Source of the DNA: a virus
Virus record (IMG/VR): IMGVR_UViG_3300017991_002817
Location: 1 to 60,950 of that record
Direction: 5' to 3' (one strand)
DNA length: 60,950 nt
Made by a program: the position numbers and the translations under genes. The notes beneath the pieces are model-generated. The model did no database searches, was not told the origin of the DNA, and worked only from the letters and a program-made list of their open reading frames with translations. This document shows positions 48,537-56,138 of the stretch, piece after piece (position 1 is the first letter of the stretch; each line of letters starts with the position of its first letter).

Positions 48537-49430
48537 TCAGTAATTACTTGTCACAGTAAGATGAAATGGATCTTTACATTTCTTCCGATTCAGCCAAAGG
48601 AAGGAATCAACGTCATTGCTGGAACACCCACACTTATCTGATATCATCTTACAGGCTAAAACAGAAACTGCACGAATTTCAATTTCTTCCCGACAATTTT
48701 CTGGAAGTAAAGTTCTTGATAAAATCTTCTTTTCTAGATCTTCTTTATATTGAATACAACCAAAAAATCTCAGCATCTTTGGAATTTGATAATCTGCTGC
48801 GATGGGGAATTCTTGGATATCTTCTTCATACAGACCCAACCTTCTATTTAATTGGAGGATAAGAAGTATGGCCCTCTTCAAGAATAGGTCCTGGGAATAT
48901 CCAGAAAGATGCTGAACTATACAATTAAGAAGCAAAGAAGAATCCTTAGGAACGTTTTCTACCATCTCTCCAATGAAACAGGTATTTGATATCTCATTGA
49001 GATGTTGAATTCTATGGGAAAGCAGAGGAAACCGCTCTGAAATGAGTTTACTCTTAAAGGAATCCACAATAATTCGTACTTCATGCTGGGGGTGGTATTG
49101 TCCAGTTTTCCTTAGTTTAATCATTTCTTGGAAACTCTGGGTTAGAAGATCACACATCTTTGTGGATTGAGCTCCACCAGGCCGAAGAGTATCATCTCCA
49201 AACCAGTAACAATAGTTTACCGAATTTGCAATCAATTCATACAGAACGATATCGGAATCCAATGTGATTCCTTCCGGCTTTGGCCAGGGAACAGATTTTT
49301 CTGTTTTGGCCAACCATTGAGAAATCTCCTCGGATAGCTTAGAGATCCCATCTTTATTAATTTCAATATGCCGAAGATCGCTGCAAACTTCCCCGGATAA
49401 GTCCCAAACGGATTCAATTAGTTTGTTCAT
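48537..49430 (-). CDS. Queuosine-salvage-like protein (Qng1 / DUF2419 family)
   Basis: 297 aa; GGAGAAATAGA before the ATG. Landmarks in order: NSVNYCYWFGDD near 70, FPLLSHRIQHLNEI near 135, LFLKRAILLILQLNRRLG near 182, FPIAADYQIPKMLRFFG near 208, EEIEIRAVSVLACKMI near 248, VDSFLWLNRK and a final FHLTVTSNY. These are the conserved blocks of Qng1 proteins, which release queuine from queuosine 5'-phosphate. The ADYQIP-ML and EIRA blocks are the most diagnostic. A phage copy is unusual; with QueD at 53804 it hints at 7-deazaguanine handling. Confidence 0.65.
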   Translation of the reverse strand: MNKLIESVWDLSGEVCSDLRHIEINKDGISKLSEEISQWLAKTEKSVPWPKPEGITLDSDIVLYELIANSVNYCYWFGDDTLRPGGAQSTKMCDLLTQSFQEMIKLRKTGQYHPQHEVRIIVDSFKSKLISERFPLLSHRIQHLNEISNTCFIGEMVENVPKDSSLLLNCIVQHLSGYSQDLFLKRAILLILQLNRRLGLYEEDIQEFPIAADYQIPKMLRFFGCIQYKEDLEKKILSRTLLPENCREEIEIRAVSVLACKMISDKCGCSSNDVDSFLWLNRKKCKDPFHLTVTSNY

Positions 49431-49460
49431 TCTATTTCTCCGATTTGATTCACGCCTTAT

Positions 49461-49490
49461 ATTATACTTCTCCCAATCCTTTTCGTGTAA
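49461..49490 (-). promoter_or_regulatory. Weak promoter candidate before the Qng1-like gene
   Basis: Minus strand TATAAT at 49461-49466 with TTACAC 18 bases upstream (49485-49490). The string GTATAATATAAGG recalls the phage motif at 41351 and 42759 but the -35 is poor and the spacer long. It overlaps the end of the sigma-like gene. Confidence 0.3.
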
Positions 49491-50082
49491 ATTCTCTTTT
49501 TAGTATTCTTGAAACCCGTTCAATTTTTCTTTCCAGGATACTCCGATTTTTACCCCATCGATTTCCAAAAGTCCTGAGTATTTTATTTATGCTCATATTT
49601 CGGATATGCACAACCTCCATAAGGTGATATTCTTCTTTACTGATCCTATCAGCCTTAATAAGGTCATGAATAATTTTTTGAATCTCTTCGCACATTAAAC
49701 GGGTTTCAGTATCATCCTCTTCTACATAGTCTGGATGCTCATATAGATATCTTTCTACATCAAAGTTTTTTACTTTATACATTCGAAAGAGTTCATTTCG
49801 GACACAGAGAAGGATCCATCTTGGGATCGCTTTGGAATGAACCTCAGGATCATATCTTTTAATTGTAATTCCCAAACCCACTATTGCCGTCTGATAAGCA
49901 TCCTGTAATAATTGAGGCATAGGTTCCTCAAAGTAGTATATGCGGGAAAACTGGACAATCAGTTCCGAAATTAGTGGGTCTACCCTTTCCAATATCTTTG
50001 TAAATACTTCTTGGGTAGGATTCTTTTTTTGTTGGCAAAACAACTCCTTTAAAATCTCAAGTTGATCCTCATGGAAGTGCAT
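49462..50082 (-). CDS. Sigma-factor-like protein 2
   Basis: 206 aa; GGAGAAGGAGA before the ATG. QLLQDAYQTAIVGLGITIKRYDPEVHSKAIPRWILLCVRNELFRM follows the region 2 pattern: DAYQTAIVGLG, then F-R/AIPRWIL-VRNEL. The C-terminus (HLMEVVHIRNMSINKILRTFGNRWGKNRSILERKIERV) is a region 4-like HTH, where SINKILRTFG would be the recognition turn. Follows the terminase genes after a hairpin-rich gap. Confidence 0.65.
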   Translation of the reverse strand: MHFHEDQLEILKELFCQQKKNPTQEVFTKILERVDPLISELIVQFSRIYYFEEPMPQLLQDAYQTAIVGLGITIKRYDPEVHSKAIPRWILLCVRNELFRMYKVKNFDVERYLYEHPDYVEEDDTETRLMCEEIQKIIHDLIKADRISKEEYHLMEVVHIRNMSINKILRTFGNRWGKNRSILERKIERVSRILKREFTRKGLGEV

Positions 50083-50127
50083 TCTCCTTCTCCTCTACAT
50101 AGTTACTACTTTCCTTTGAATTAAAAC

Positions 50128-50183
50128 AAAAAACCCTTCCCCACTTTCATTTCTGAAAGAAACAACAAATGTTGCCAAAGGGT
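50128..50183 (-). terminator. Structured terminator or small RNA after the terminase genes
   Basis: On the minus strand ACCCTT (50178-50183) pairs with AAGGGT, enclosing two inner hairpins: CAACA/TGTTG and CTTTCA-GAAA-TGAAAG (a 6-bp stem with a GAAA tetraloop). A T-run follows the closing stem. It lies between terminase and sigma-like gene, about 100 bases after the terminase stop. Best read as a Rho-independent terminator with extra stems. Confidence 0.5.
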
Positions 50184-50284
50184 AATAATTGACTCCTCCC
50201 TTGGATATGGCTGGGAGTAACAAAACATAATTTAACTTAACTAAACTTAACGAAATGCAACAGAACTCAACTTAGTTCGATGAA
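50184..50284. other. AT-rich gap with AAGTT repeats
   Basis: Downstream of the large terminase stop on the minus strand, TTAAGTT or TTGAGTT occurs four times within about 50 bases (50225-50278), followed by a weak ACTCCC/GGGAG hairpin (50190-50215). No gene seen. Could be a regulatory or protein-binding site; nothing proves it. Confidence 0.4.
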
Positions 50285-52249
50285 TTATTTCTGGGATTTT
50301 CGGAAAATGGATTTATACTTACTCGCCAAATCATTTCTTAAGGCCTCTTCCTTCTTTTCTTCAATTTTTTTCTTTCCACCCTTAATCGATCCTTCATCTA
50401 CCCACCATAACCCCGAGAGAGGTTCTTCCTTCTTCTTTTCAAAGGCCTTTTTCATTATATCTATATTTGGTGGGACTTTACATTCTTTCCGGGCCATCTC
50501 AACAGATACCACCACAGAGTCAGAACAGTCTTTGGATCCTTCTAAAACCAGTTCATCCAGGCTTCCATCCTCTTTGGTAATAGATATGACCGCTTCCTTT
50601 GGATGATCTATCTTATTTGTATTGGGATCTTCTTCTAAGTGGGATAATTCAAAATGCAGATAACCATGTCGATGACAAACCCAGCGACCATCTTTAACAA
50701 GATCATCCCTAAAACTTCGGTAATACTGGGGATTCTTATCAATAGATTCGTATTTACATTTAATTCCTGCTTTTTCAAGAATCTGGGTTGTGTCGGTACT
50801 TGCTAATTTGAGGTCAAAAGTGGCCAATGCTATATTAAACCCATAACTCTTCTTTAAAAGAATAAGAAATCTCCGTACTTTGGTTAAATCAATTTCATCA
50901 TCTTCCGGGGCTTTAATTCTCATTACAAAATCTGTTTCTATGACTGGAACTTTATCAACCCCAATACTTCCATCCTCCAAAGTTCTATTATTTTCCTTCC
51001 ATCCAGAAACGCAGGACATTGCCAGTCCATATGCATCATGAGAAAAGGCGATGTCTCCATGAACATATCTTGGGATGTGCCGAGGAACCCTAATCTTATC
51101 CACATTTAGGAAATGAATTAATTCTTTTTCTTCCTCTTTCATCCCCAGATAAATAGTGTTCATACTTACTGGATCTTCCTTTTTTGGGTCATAACAGTCC
51201 AATAGATATTTTTCGGATTTGAATAGTCGACTTTTCCTTAGGTAGCTGGCACTGATACCTGCCAGGTCTCTTAACGCACCCGTGATGTCTTCTTGGAATG
51301 CTCTTCGAAAAACCTCGGGAACCTGTATAACTGTGAATCCGTTCGTAGTAGCTTCCTTTATCTCCTCTTTGGTTTCTATTATTTTAGACGGAGAATATAT
51401 GTCGCCAATTCTGACTGGAAATTTGGAACAGCCCTCAAATTCCTTATCGTCAGCTTCCCATTTAGGAATATCAACAATATGGACGGCTTTATGTCCCTTT
51501 TTCTTTGCGATGAAAGCATTTACAAAGGATAGGTTTTCCTGCTTTGATGCGACAATAAAGAATTTTCCTAAGGATTGTTCATTGATTACAAATCTATCCT
51601 CAAATCTACGAAGGGCAGACTCAACCGATTTAATTACTTTCTCCCTTTGTTTTATTCCTGCCTTGGGGGAATCAACCTCATCCATAAGGGCTGCAATTAC
51701 ATCCTGGCCTAATTCTGCCTGTGAATAAGGGGAGGCAAGAATGTAATCAAATAGATCAAAATGTATCTGAGGTTCCAAATTTCCTGAAATTCTTCCTTTG
51801 TTCCTAAACCACTCAGAGGATAGCAGATGGTTCTGGAGAACCCGGAATCCTTTACTATCCCCTAGGGTTTTATTTAGGTTAAAAAAGACAATGGCCATTT
51901 TTCCGCCTGCCTGTTTGCGATAATATGCAAAAGGGTTACGTAAACAAAGGTGTAAATACATCACGAATGCTATCCCCAGAATAGCTGCACGGGATTTTCC
52001 TATTCCAATGGCACCAGTAAGGACGGGGAGGTATTTGGTGGGTTCACCCATTAGAAAGGATAGTTCTCTTCTCCACACAGGAAAGATGGCCTTTCCAGGA
52101 ATCCCATCCTCATTCTTGGTAATTTTTCCTAAGAATTCCTCTCTTCGTAGAAATTCCAAAAAGGAGACGGGGGTTTCCTTGTAATGTATTTTTGTGGTTG
52201 CTGACGTGAAGGTCGTTAACCAGCGTTGATCAGGATTCTTCTGGTTCAT
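50285..52249 (-). CDS. terL: Terminase large subunit
   Basis: 654 aa. ATPase: Walker A GAIGIGKS at 79-86, Walker B VIAALMDE with the acidic pair at 191-192, and a coupling-like FFIVASK near 231. Nuclease: RuvC-like acids at D400 (VHGDIAFSHDAYG), D480 (ALATFDLKLAS) and D575/D578 (GSKDCSDSV). The C-terminal 70 residues are basic and charged. It packages DNA into the procapsid. Its N-terminus overlaps the small-subunit candidate by 20 bases. Confidence 0.85.
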   Translation of the reverse strand: MNQKNPDQRWLTTFTSATTKIHYKETPVSFLEFLRREEFLGKITKNEDGIPGKAIFPVWRRELSFLMGEPTKYLPVLTGAIGIGKSRAAILGIAFVMYLHLCLRNPFAYYRKQAGGKMAIVFFNLNKTLGDSKGFRVLQNHLLSSEWFRNKGRISGNLEPQIHFDLFDYILASPYSQAELGQDVIAALMDEVDSPKAGIKQREKVIKSVESALRRFEDRFVINEQSLGKFFIVASKQENLSFVNAFIAKKKGHKAVHIVDIPKWEADDKEFEGCSKFPVRIGDIYSPSKIIETKEEIKEATTNGFTVIQVPEVFRRAFQEDITGALRDLAGISASYLRKSRLFKSEKYLLDCYDPKKEDPVSMNTIYLGMKEEEKELIHFLNVDKIRVPRHIPRYVHGDIAFSHDAYGLAMSCVSGWKENNRTLEDGSIGVDKVPVIETDFVMRIKAPEDDEIDLTKVRRFLILLKKSYGFNIALATFDLKLASTDTTQILEKAGIKCKYESIDKNPQYYRSFRDDLVKDGRWVCHRHGYLHFELSHLEEDPNTNKIDHPKEAVISITKEDGSLDELVLEGSKDCSDSVVVSVEMARKECKVPPNIDIMKKAFEKKKEEPLSGLWWVDEGSIKGGKKKIEEKKEEALRNDLASKYKSIFRKSQK

Positions 52250-52913
52250 CGGTTGCTCGGTTTACTTCAGATTCGATTAATCTACGGATTCGGTTAATTT
52301 CGGAAGGATCTAATTGGCTCAATTTTTCCATAAGTTTTTGTTCTGCTGGGGGAAGAACCTCTGAGGATTCTACTTGTATAGTATCCTGGGTAGATCTCTC
52401 TTCCTGGGTAGATTGGAGTTGTCCAGGGGTTTCTGGGGAATTTAGAATGAGTCCCATGGCGGCCAAGAACTTTCCAACATATTCATCTTCTCTCCGCATC
52501 CTGTCAATAATTTTGATTACGGTATTGTCATTAACTTTGTCGGCCTTGAGAATTTCGCAATTCTTCCCACATTTCTTGCATTTATACCAGGTTGATCCTT
52601 CGTACGTATTTTCAGAAACCGGCCCTGAGCAGCAGACTGATATCAGTTCCTTTTTGCTTAGTACTTCTTTTAGGCGGTCTTCTAGGATGGTTAACCGTTG
52701 TTCCCTGCCTAAAAGGATCGCTTCTGTAATGTGGCAGGCTATCTGAAAGGAGGCATCATGCTTAAATCCTTTGCGGATTCTATTAGTAACCTTTCGGACG
52801 TAGTTTTCCTCTAATCCGGTTTCTTCAATGACGGCGGAAACATTACCTCGATGTTTGAAGTATAGTCTTCGGATCTTTTCTTCGGTTTGAAATTTAGTAA
52901 TTTGGGTAGTCAT
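52230..52913 (-). CDS. Terminase small subunit candidate (HTH and zinc finger)
   Basis: 227 aa. Residues 8-50 read as an HTH (TEEKIRRLYFKHRGNVSAVIEETGLEENYVRKV, i.e. an N-terminal recognition domain). A zinc ribbon follows near 93-120 (VCCSGP...WYKCKKCGKNC). The C-terminal part is acidic and helical (LSQLDPSEINRIRRLIESEV). Overlap with the large terminase gene and the HTH support the small-subunit role; the zinc ribbon is unusual for that family. Weak ribosome site. Confidence 0.6.
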   Translation of the reverse strand: MTTQITKFQTEEKIRRLYFKHRGNVSAVIEETGLEENYVRKVTNRIRKGFKHDASFQIACHITEAILLGREQRLTILEDRLKEVLSKKELISVCCSGPVSENTYEGSTWYKCKKCGKNCEILKADKVNDNTVIKIIDRMRREDEYVGKFLAAMGLILNSPETPGQLQSTQEERSTQDTIQVESSEVLPPAEQKLMEKLSQLDPSEINRIRRLIESEVNRATDEPEES

Positions 52914-52918
52914 AACAA

Positions 52919-53281
52919 CTATTCGTCCACTACTCCTAAAATATCTGCCTCAACACAAATGAAAATCTTATATTCTTTCCCATCCAATCCTAGAACATTT
53001 AAGGACCAAGGAACACTATTGTCAAAGAAGACCTTCACCCCAGGTTTCAATTTGGGGTCAATTCGATTCCACTTATTCTTTTTGTCATAGTATCCTGGAC
53101 CAATGGACATTAGGATTCCCGTCTTGTCCTGATAATATTCTTGGAACTCTTGTGGTATAGAAATCATTTCTTCCTCTCCTAAGGTTTCAGGGGGAGGACA
53201 GGGAAAGATAAATGCCTTACTTTCCAACGCTCTGAAAGGAAATTGTAGTTGTCCTTTTTCATTGTGGAAGGGGGTCTTCAT
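52919..53281 (-). CDS. GroES-like co-chaperonin
   Basis: 120 aa; GGAG nine bases before the ATG. After an N-terminal part with FIFPCPPPETLGEEEMISIP, the blocks GILMSIGPGYYD, LKPGVKVFFDNSVPW and LDGKEYKIFICVEADILGVVD match GroES one by one (VVAVGpG, VKxGDxVLF, DGxEYLIxxExDILAI). A T4 gp31-like protein would replace host GroES on GroEL to fold the capsid protein. Located beside the terminase genes, so late packaging/capsid use is likely. No GroEL gene is in view. Confidence 0.75.
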   Translation of the reverse strand: MKTPFHNEKGQLQFPFRALESKAFIFPCPPPETLGEEEMISIPQEFQEYYQDKTGILMSIGPGYYDKKNKWNRIDPKLKPGVKVFFDNSVPWSLNVLGLDGKEYKIFICVEADILGVVDE

Positions 53282-53804
53282 TGGAAAATTCTCCAGTAAC
53301 GAATCGTTCTATCACTTTAAGATTGTTCTTAACTATATCTGAATTTGTCCTCTTCTTTATGATCCAAAATCGAAAGGTTTCCGCGGAATTCTCCCAATGA
53401 TTCGTTAGAGCATACATATTTGGAGCGCCCTTTGCCGGAATCCAATGTAGGGGAATAACAAAACAAAGGAAGTTTAACGGAATGTCATATTTTACATCCT
53501 GATATTCAGAAAGGAATTTCTCATACTCCTTTGGAGATTTTCTAAGTCGATTTACTTCAAAACTATGCATACATTCATGGAAAAATGCCTCTTTTGTGGT
53601 AAAAGGACATAAATGGATAATCTCATCGTCCTCAACCCAGGAAACAGAAAAAATACAACGGAGGGAAATTTCAGATTGTATTGGCCCTAGATTTTTCTGC
53701 ATGTACCGAGGAAGTTCCGACTTCCATGAATCAACTATTTCAGGATTCATGGAGCATCCTGAGATCACAAGTAGTAGTAAAAAGGGTAGAATTATTCGGA
53801 GCAT
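53259..53804 (-). CDS. Lipoprotein with HExxH metallopeptidase motif
   Basis: 181 aa. A lipoprotein signal (LLLLVISGC with the cysteine at 17) is followed by a domain with FFHECMH (H76-E77-H80), a zinc-binding HExxH, and ENSAETF (E142 region), the position of a third ligand in gluzincin-like and toxin-lobe-like peptidases. Exported and lipid-anchored in the infected cell. It could cut an envelope protein during lysis or superinfection exclusion. The TAATG start overlaps QueD's stop. Confidence 0.65.
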   Translation of the reverse strand: MLRIILPFLLLLVISGCSMNPEIVDSWKSELPRYMQKNLGPIQSEISLRCIFSVSWVEDDEIIHLCPFTTKEAFFHECMHSFEVNRLRKSPKEYEKFLSEYQDVKYDIPLNFLCFVIPLHWIPAKGAPNMYALTNHWENSAETFRFWIIKKRTNSDIVKNNLKVIERFVTGEFSNEDPLPQ

Positions 53805-54169
53805 TAAATAATGTCCTTAATATATGTGGCCTTGTTCGTGGGTGTTTCCCATAAGTCTACCCTGTAGCAATGAGGTACCTTATGACAAATCCATCTTGCC
53901 AAATTTTCCGCGGTTGGGTTGTCAAAAGGAAATAGTTCCTCTCCGGATAATTCATTAAAATTCTGATGGTCCAATACACCATGCACCATCCTTTTTATGA
54001 TAGAGAAATCTATCAACATTCCTCGGTTCTCATCTATGATGGAGTCTTCTCCTCTACAGTAAATCTTTACTTTCCAGGAGTGTCCGTGAATTTTGTTGCA
54101 CGGACTATTGTAAGGAAGATTTAAGTGATGAGCACCATTTATCTCTATATCTTTTTCGATTTCAAACAT
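53804..54169 (-). CDS. queD: 6-carboxy-5,6,7,8-tetrahydropterin synthase
   Basis: 121 aa from the ATG at 54169 with GGAG nine bases upstream; the TTG at 54175 is too close to that site. Zinc ligands GAHHLNLP (H14, possibly H15) and HGHSW (H28, H30), with the catalytic cysteine in NSPCNKIHGH (C24). FNELSGEELFPFDNPTAENLARWI and LWETPTN follow, where the C-terminal E is the pterin anchor. Makes the pterin precursor of 7-deazaguanines (preQ0, queuosine). No QueC/QueE partner is visible in the window. Confidence 0.85.
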   Translation of the reverse strand: MFEIEKDIEINGAHHLNLPYNSPCNKIHGHSWKVKIYCRGEDSIIDENRGMLIDFSIIKRMVHGVLDHQNFNELSGEELFPFDNPTAENLARWICHKVPHCYRVDLWETPTNKATYIKDII

Positions 54170-54728
54170 TTTCAATTTCTCCTTCTTCTAATTCATAAAT
54201 ACTATCCAGGCATCGATATTTTTCACCCAATCCCATACCACAGCCCACTAGAAAACCATTTCCTTCATATTCTAATCCAACCACATCTGGAAGCTCCTCT
54301 TCTGATTTCCACATCTGGATTTTTGGATTCACCTTTCTTACCAGGACCGCTGAATGAATGGATTTAAATTGAGCCTCTTGTTTTATTATACTGATTGCTC
54401 TTACTAATGTTAGGCCGGAATCATAGACATCGTCAATAATCCAGCATTTTTTCCCTCGAGTCAATTTGGGATCAAGATCCAAAGGATAGGTGATTTTCAC
54501 CTTTTCGGTGGTCTCGGTTCCATCCTCGTATGAGGATAATCCTAAAAATCCTTGAAAGATTCTGGATTTATTCTCCTCTCTAATGATATTTAACAGAGAC
54601 TGGGTTGTAAAAACTCCCCCCTTTAATATACACACGAAGCAAGAATTTTCTAACCCAATCCTTTTTATCTGTTCTACCATAGAAGATAGGATACGAGAAA
54701 TATGTAAATTACCTGCAACTTTTATCAT
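54162..54728 (-). CDS. Hypoxanthine/guanine phosphoribosyltransferase-like
   Basis: 188 aa; GGAGAGACTCTT before the ATG. PRPP site CWIIDDVYDSGLTL at 95-108 and the base-binding end FLVGCGMGLGEKYRCLDSIYEL near 158-180, as in Hpt (VVGYGLDYxExYRNLP). LKGGVFTTQSLL near 36 is the second PRPP loop. Salvages purine bases; next to QueD and in the same operon as the Qng1-like gene, it might also take a 7-deazaguanine base. The K at the purine-specificity position (usual VxxV) is not clear by eye. Confidence 0.75.
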   Translation of the reverse strand: MIKVAGNLHISRILSSMVEQIKRIGLENSCFVCILKGGVFTTQSLLNIIREENKSRIFQGFLGLSSYEDGTETTEKVKITYPLDLDPKLTRGKKCWIIDDVYDSGLTLVRAISIIKQEAQFKSIHSAVLVRKVNPKIQMWKSEEELPDVVGLEYEGNGFLVGCGMGLGEKYRCLDSIYELEEGEIENV

Positions 54729-55363
54729 AAGAGTCTCTCCACCCTACTGATGTCGCCTATTTTGGAAACAAGAAAGGACCGATCTAAACCTTCCCTATCA
54801 GATGCTTCCGCCAACTCTTTTTCATGAGTAATATAGATTATCTGAATTCCTAACTCATCTGAAATATCCTTCATTAGTTGAGCCAGATAGATTAAGGTTT
54901 CCTTTCGGAGACACCGGAAGGGCTCATCCAGGAGGATAACCTTTTGAATATTCTTTTCTGAACTTTGGATTGCCAAAGAGACTATTCGGGAGGCAAATGA
55001 GATAACATCAACAATAGATCCTCCCTTCTCATCCTTGGGAGAGTACCGAACACCATTCTCAACCACAAACATCTCCATTTCAGGCTGATTTCGGAAAACT
55101 CTACTTTCTAATTCAAAGGAGTATTCTTCACCAAAAATTACCTGCAAAGATTGAGTAATGAGTTCCTCAAAAATTTCCTTGGTTGCATCTTGAGCAATAA
55201 CCGCTGCGACACTTACTATCTCTCTGGCCTCGGAAAGATCTTGTATCTTTGATTCCAATTCTTGAATATTCGAGAGGATCTTTTTTTGATCCTTCTCTAA
55301 AACCTTTTTTGAAGCCTTTATGTCGGACAGGAAGTCTTTATACTTTATCAGGCCATTCGGCAT
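54725..55363 (-). CDS. Rad50/SbcC C-terminal half (signature and Walker B)
   Basis: 212 aa from the ATG at 55363 with GGGAG upstream (the frame opens at a TTG at 55390). Short coiled coil first (ASKKVLEKDQKKILSNIQELESKI), then the ABC signature KGGSIVDVISFA near 113-124, Walker B VILLDEPFRCL near 142-152 and YITHEKEL with the H-loop near 180. It lacks Walker A completely. That part is in a separate gene, 58185-59408. The two chains should pair to form one ATPase head set with the Mre11 homologue at 56319. Confidence 0.85.
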   Translation of the reverse strand: MPNGLIKYKDFLSDIKASKKVLEKDQKKILSNIQELESKIQDLSEAREIVSVAAVIAQDATKEIFEELITQSLQVIFGEEYSFELESRVFRNQPEMEMFVVENGVRYSPKDEKGGSIVDVISFASRIVSLAIQSSEKNIQKVILLDEPFRCLRKETLIYLAQLMKDISDELGIQIIYITHEKELAEASDREGLDRSFLVSKIGDISRVERLL

Positions 55364-55551
55364 AAAAATTCTCCCAGGTTTCAATTGCAAGAGCTATTAC
55401 TTGTCTACTTCTCAATTTTCCACCAACCTTCTCAATCTTTTGATTAATACTGGAAAGAAAACTTTCCAGATCTGGGAGATCATCAAGATCCTGATCCCGG
55501 GTCTTTAGTCTTTAGTAGAATACTATTAGCTATCTGTTTCCAATGAATCAT
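55338..55551 (-). pseudogene. Small gene broken by a 7-bp tandem duplication
   Basis: ATG at 55551 (GAAGGGATCTAA upstream) gives MIHWKQIANSILLKTKDPGSGS and a stop. TCTTTAG is duplicated at 55502-55508 and 55509-55515. With one copy removed the frame becomes MIHWKQIANSILLKTRDQDL, DDLPDLESFLSSINQKIEK, VGGKLRSRQVIALAIETWEN, FYAEWPDKV and stop at 55338, a coherent 68-residue protein. The 3' end overlaps the start of the Rad50 C-half gene. Confidence 0.7.
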
Positions 55552-55569
55552 TTAGATCCCTTCTATTTT

Positions 55570-55689
55570 TCAAGTAATTTTAATACGGGATTTGTTTTTT
55601 GTTCGCATAAATCCATATAAGGGATAATTCACCTCTATAGTGGACTCTGGATCAATTTCCTCATATGACGTAAAATCTTCAATGGCCAT
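55570..55689 (-). CDS. 39-residue protein with N-terminus like the Kelch/lectin tail adhesin
   Basis: ATG at 55689 one base after the previous stop. It begins MAIEDFTSYEEIDPESTIEV, close to MPIEDFTTYSETDPGSTVTK at the start of the tail adhesin at 15250, and the first 50 bases are also similar at DNA level. The rest (NYPLYGFMRTKNKSRIKIT) is unrelated. Either a small gene of its own or the stub of a displaced tail gene. Confidence 0.45.
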   Translation of the reverse strand: MAIEDFTSYEEIDPESTIEVNYPLYGFMRTKNKSRIKIT

Positions 55690-55690
55690 A

Positions 55691-55960
55691 TTATCTTCTC
55701 TCATATACGTCTATTCTAGTTCCTTCTTGATGAGTATTAGTATGAAAGACTATTGGCTCGTTTGGATTCAATATAACCCCATCTTCATCCATCGTTCCGT
55801 CGTCTTTTACTCCAAAGGTATGCCAGCATCGTGCACTACTTAATTTATCCTTTACCAGAACAGCATATCCCGTTCTATTCAGCTGTCCGGGTTGTTTCTG
55901 CGGAGGATATGATTTTTTGGAGTTCCTGATCAATCTTTTCAAGTTCTTGAGTATTCTCAT
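55691..55960 (-). CDS. Hypothetical protein
   Basis: 89 aa from the ATG at 55960 (TTGAGGCAATAAATC upstream), which overlaps the coiled-coil gene by 86 bases; a later, uncertain start is possible. The part that looks conserved is RTGYAVLVKDKLSSARCWHTFG, then PNEPIVFHTNTHQEGTRIDVYERR. Beta-rich; not recognised. Confidence 0.5.
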   Translation of the reverse strand: MRILKNLKRLIRNSKKSYPPQKQPGQLNRTGYAVLVKDKLSSARCWHTFGVKDDGTMDEDGVILNPNEPIVFHTNTHQEGTRIDVYERR

Positions 55961-56138
55961 GATTTATTGCCTCAAGTTCCTCTAAGTATGTTTTTGCTTC
56001 TTCTAGAGAGTCCACATCGTGGGTTTCTTTTAATTGTTTAAGTAATTGGTCTCTCTTCCCTGATCTACGCTCTTCCTCCTTCTGAATTTCCCGAATTTTC
56101 TTTTGTTTTTCTTTTACTTGTCGAATCAGATCACTCAT
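55875..56138 (-). CDS. Small coiled-coil protein
   Basis: 87 aa; GGAGTTGAATA before the ATG. Nearly all one heptad-rich helix (IRQVKEKQKKIREIQKEEERR, KTYLEELEAINHENTQELEKIDQELQKI). It sits between the two Rad50 halves and beside Mre11, so it may be a coiled-coil partner of that complex; that is inference only. Confidence 0.5.
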   Translation of the reverse strand: MSDLIRQVKEKQKKIREIQKEEERRSGKRDQLLKQLKETHDVDSLEEAKTYLEELEAINHENTQELEKIDQELQKIISSAETTRTAE

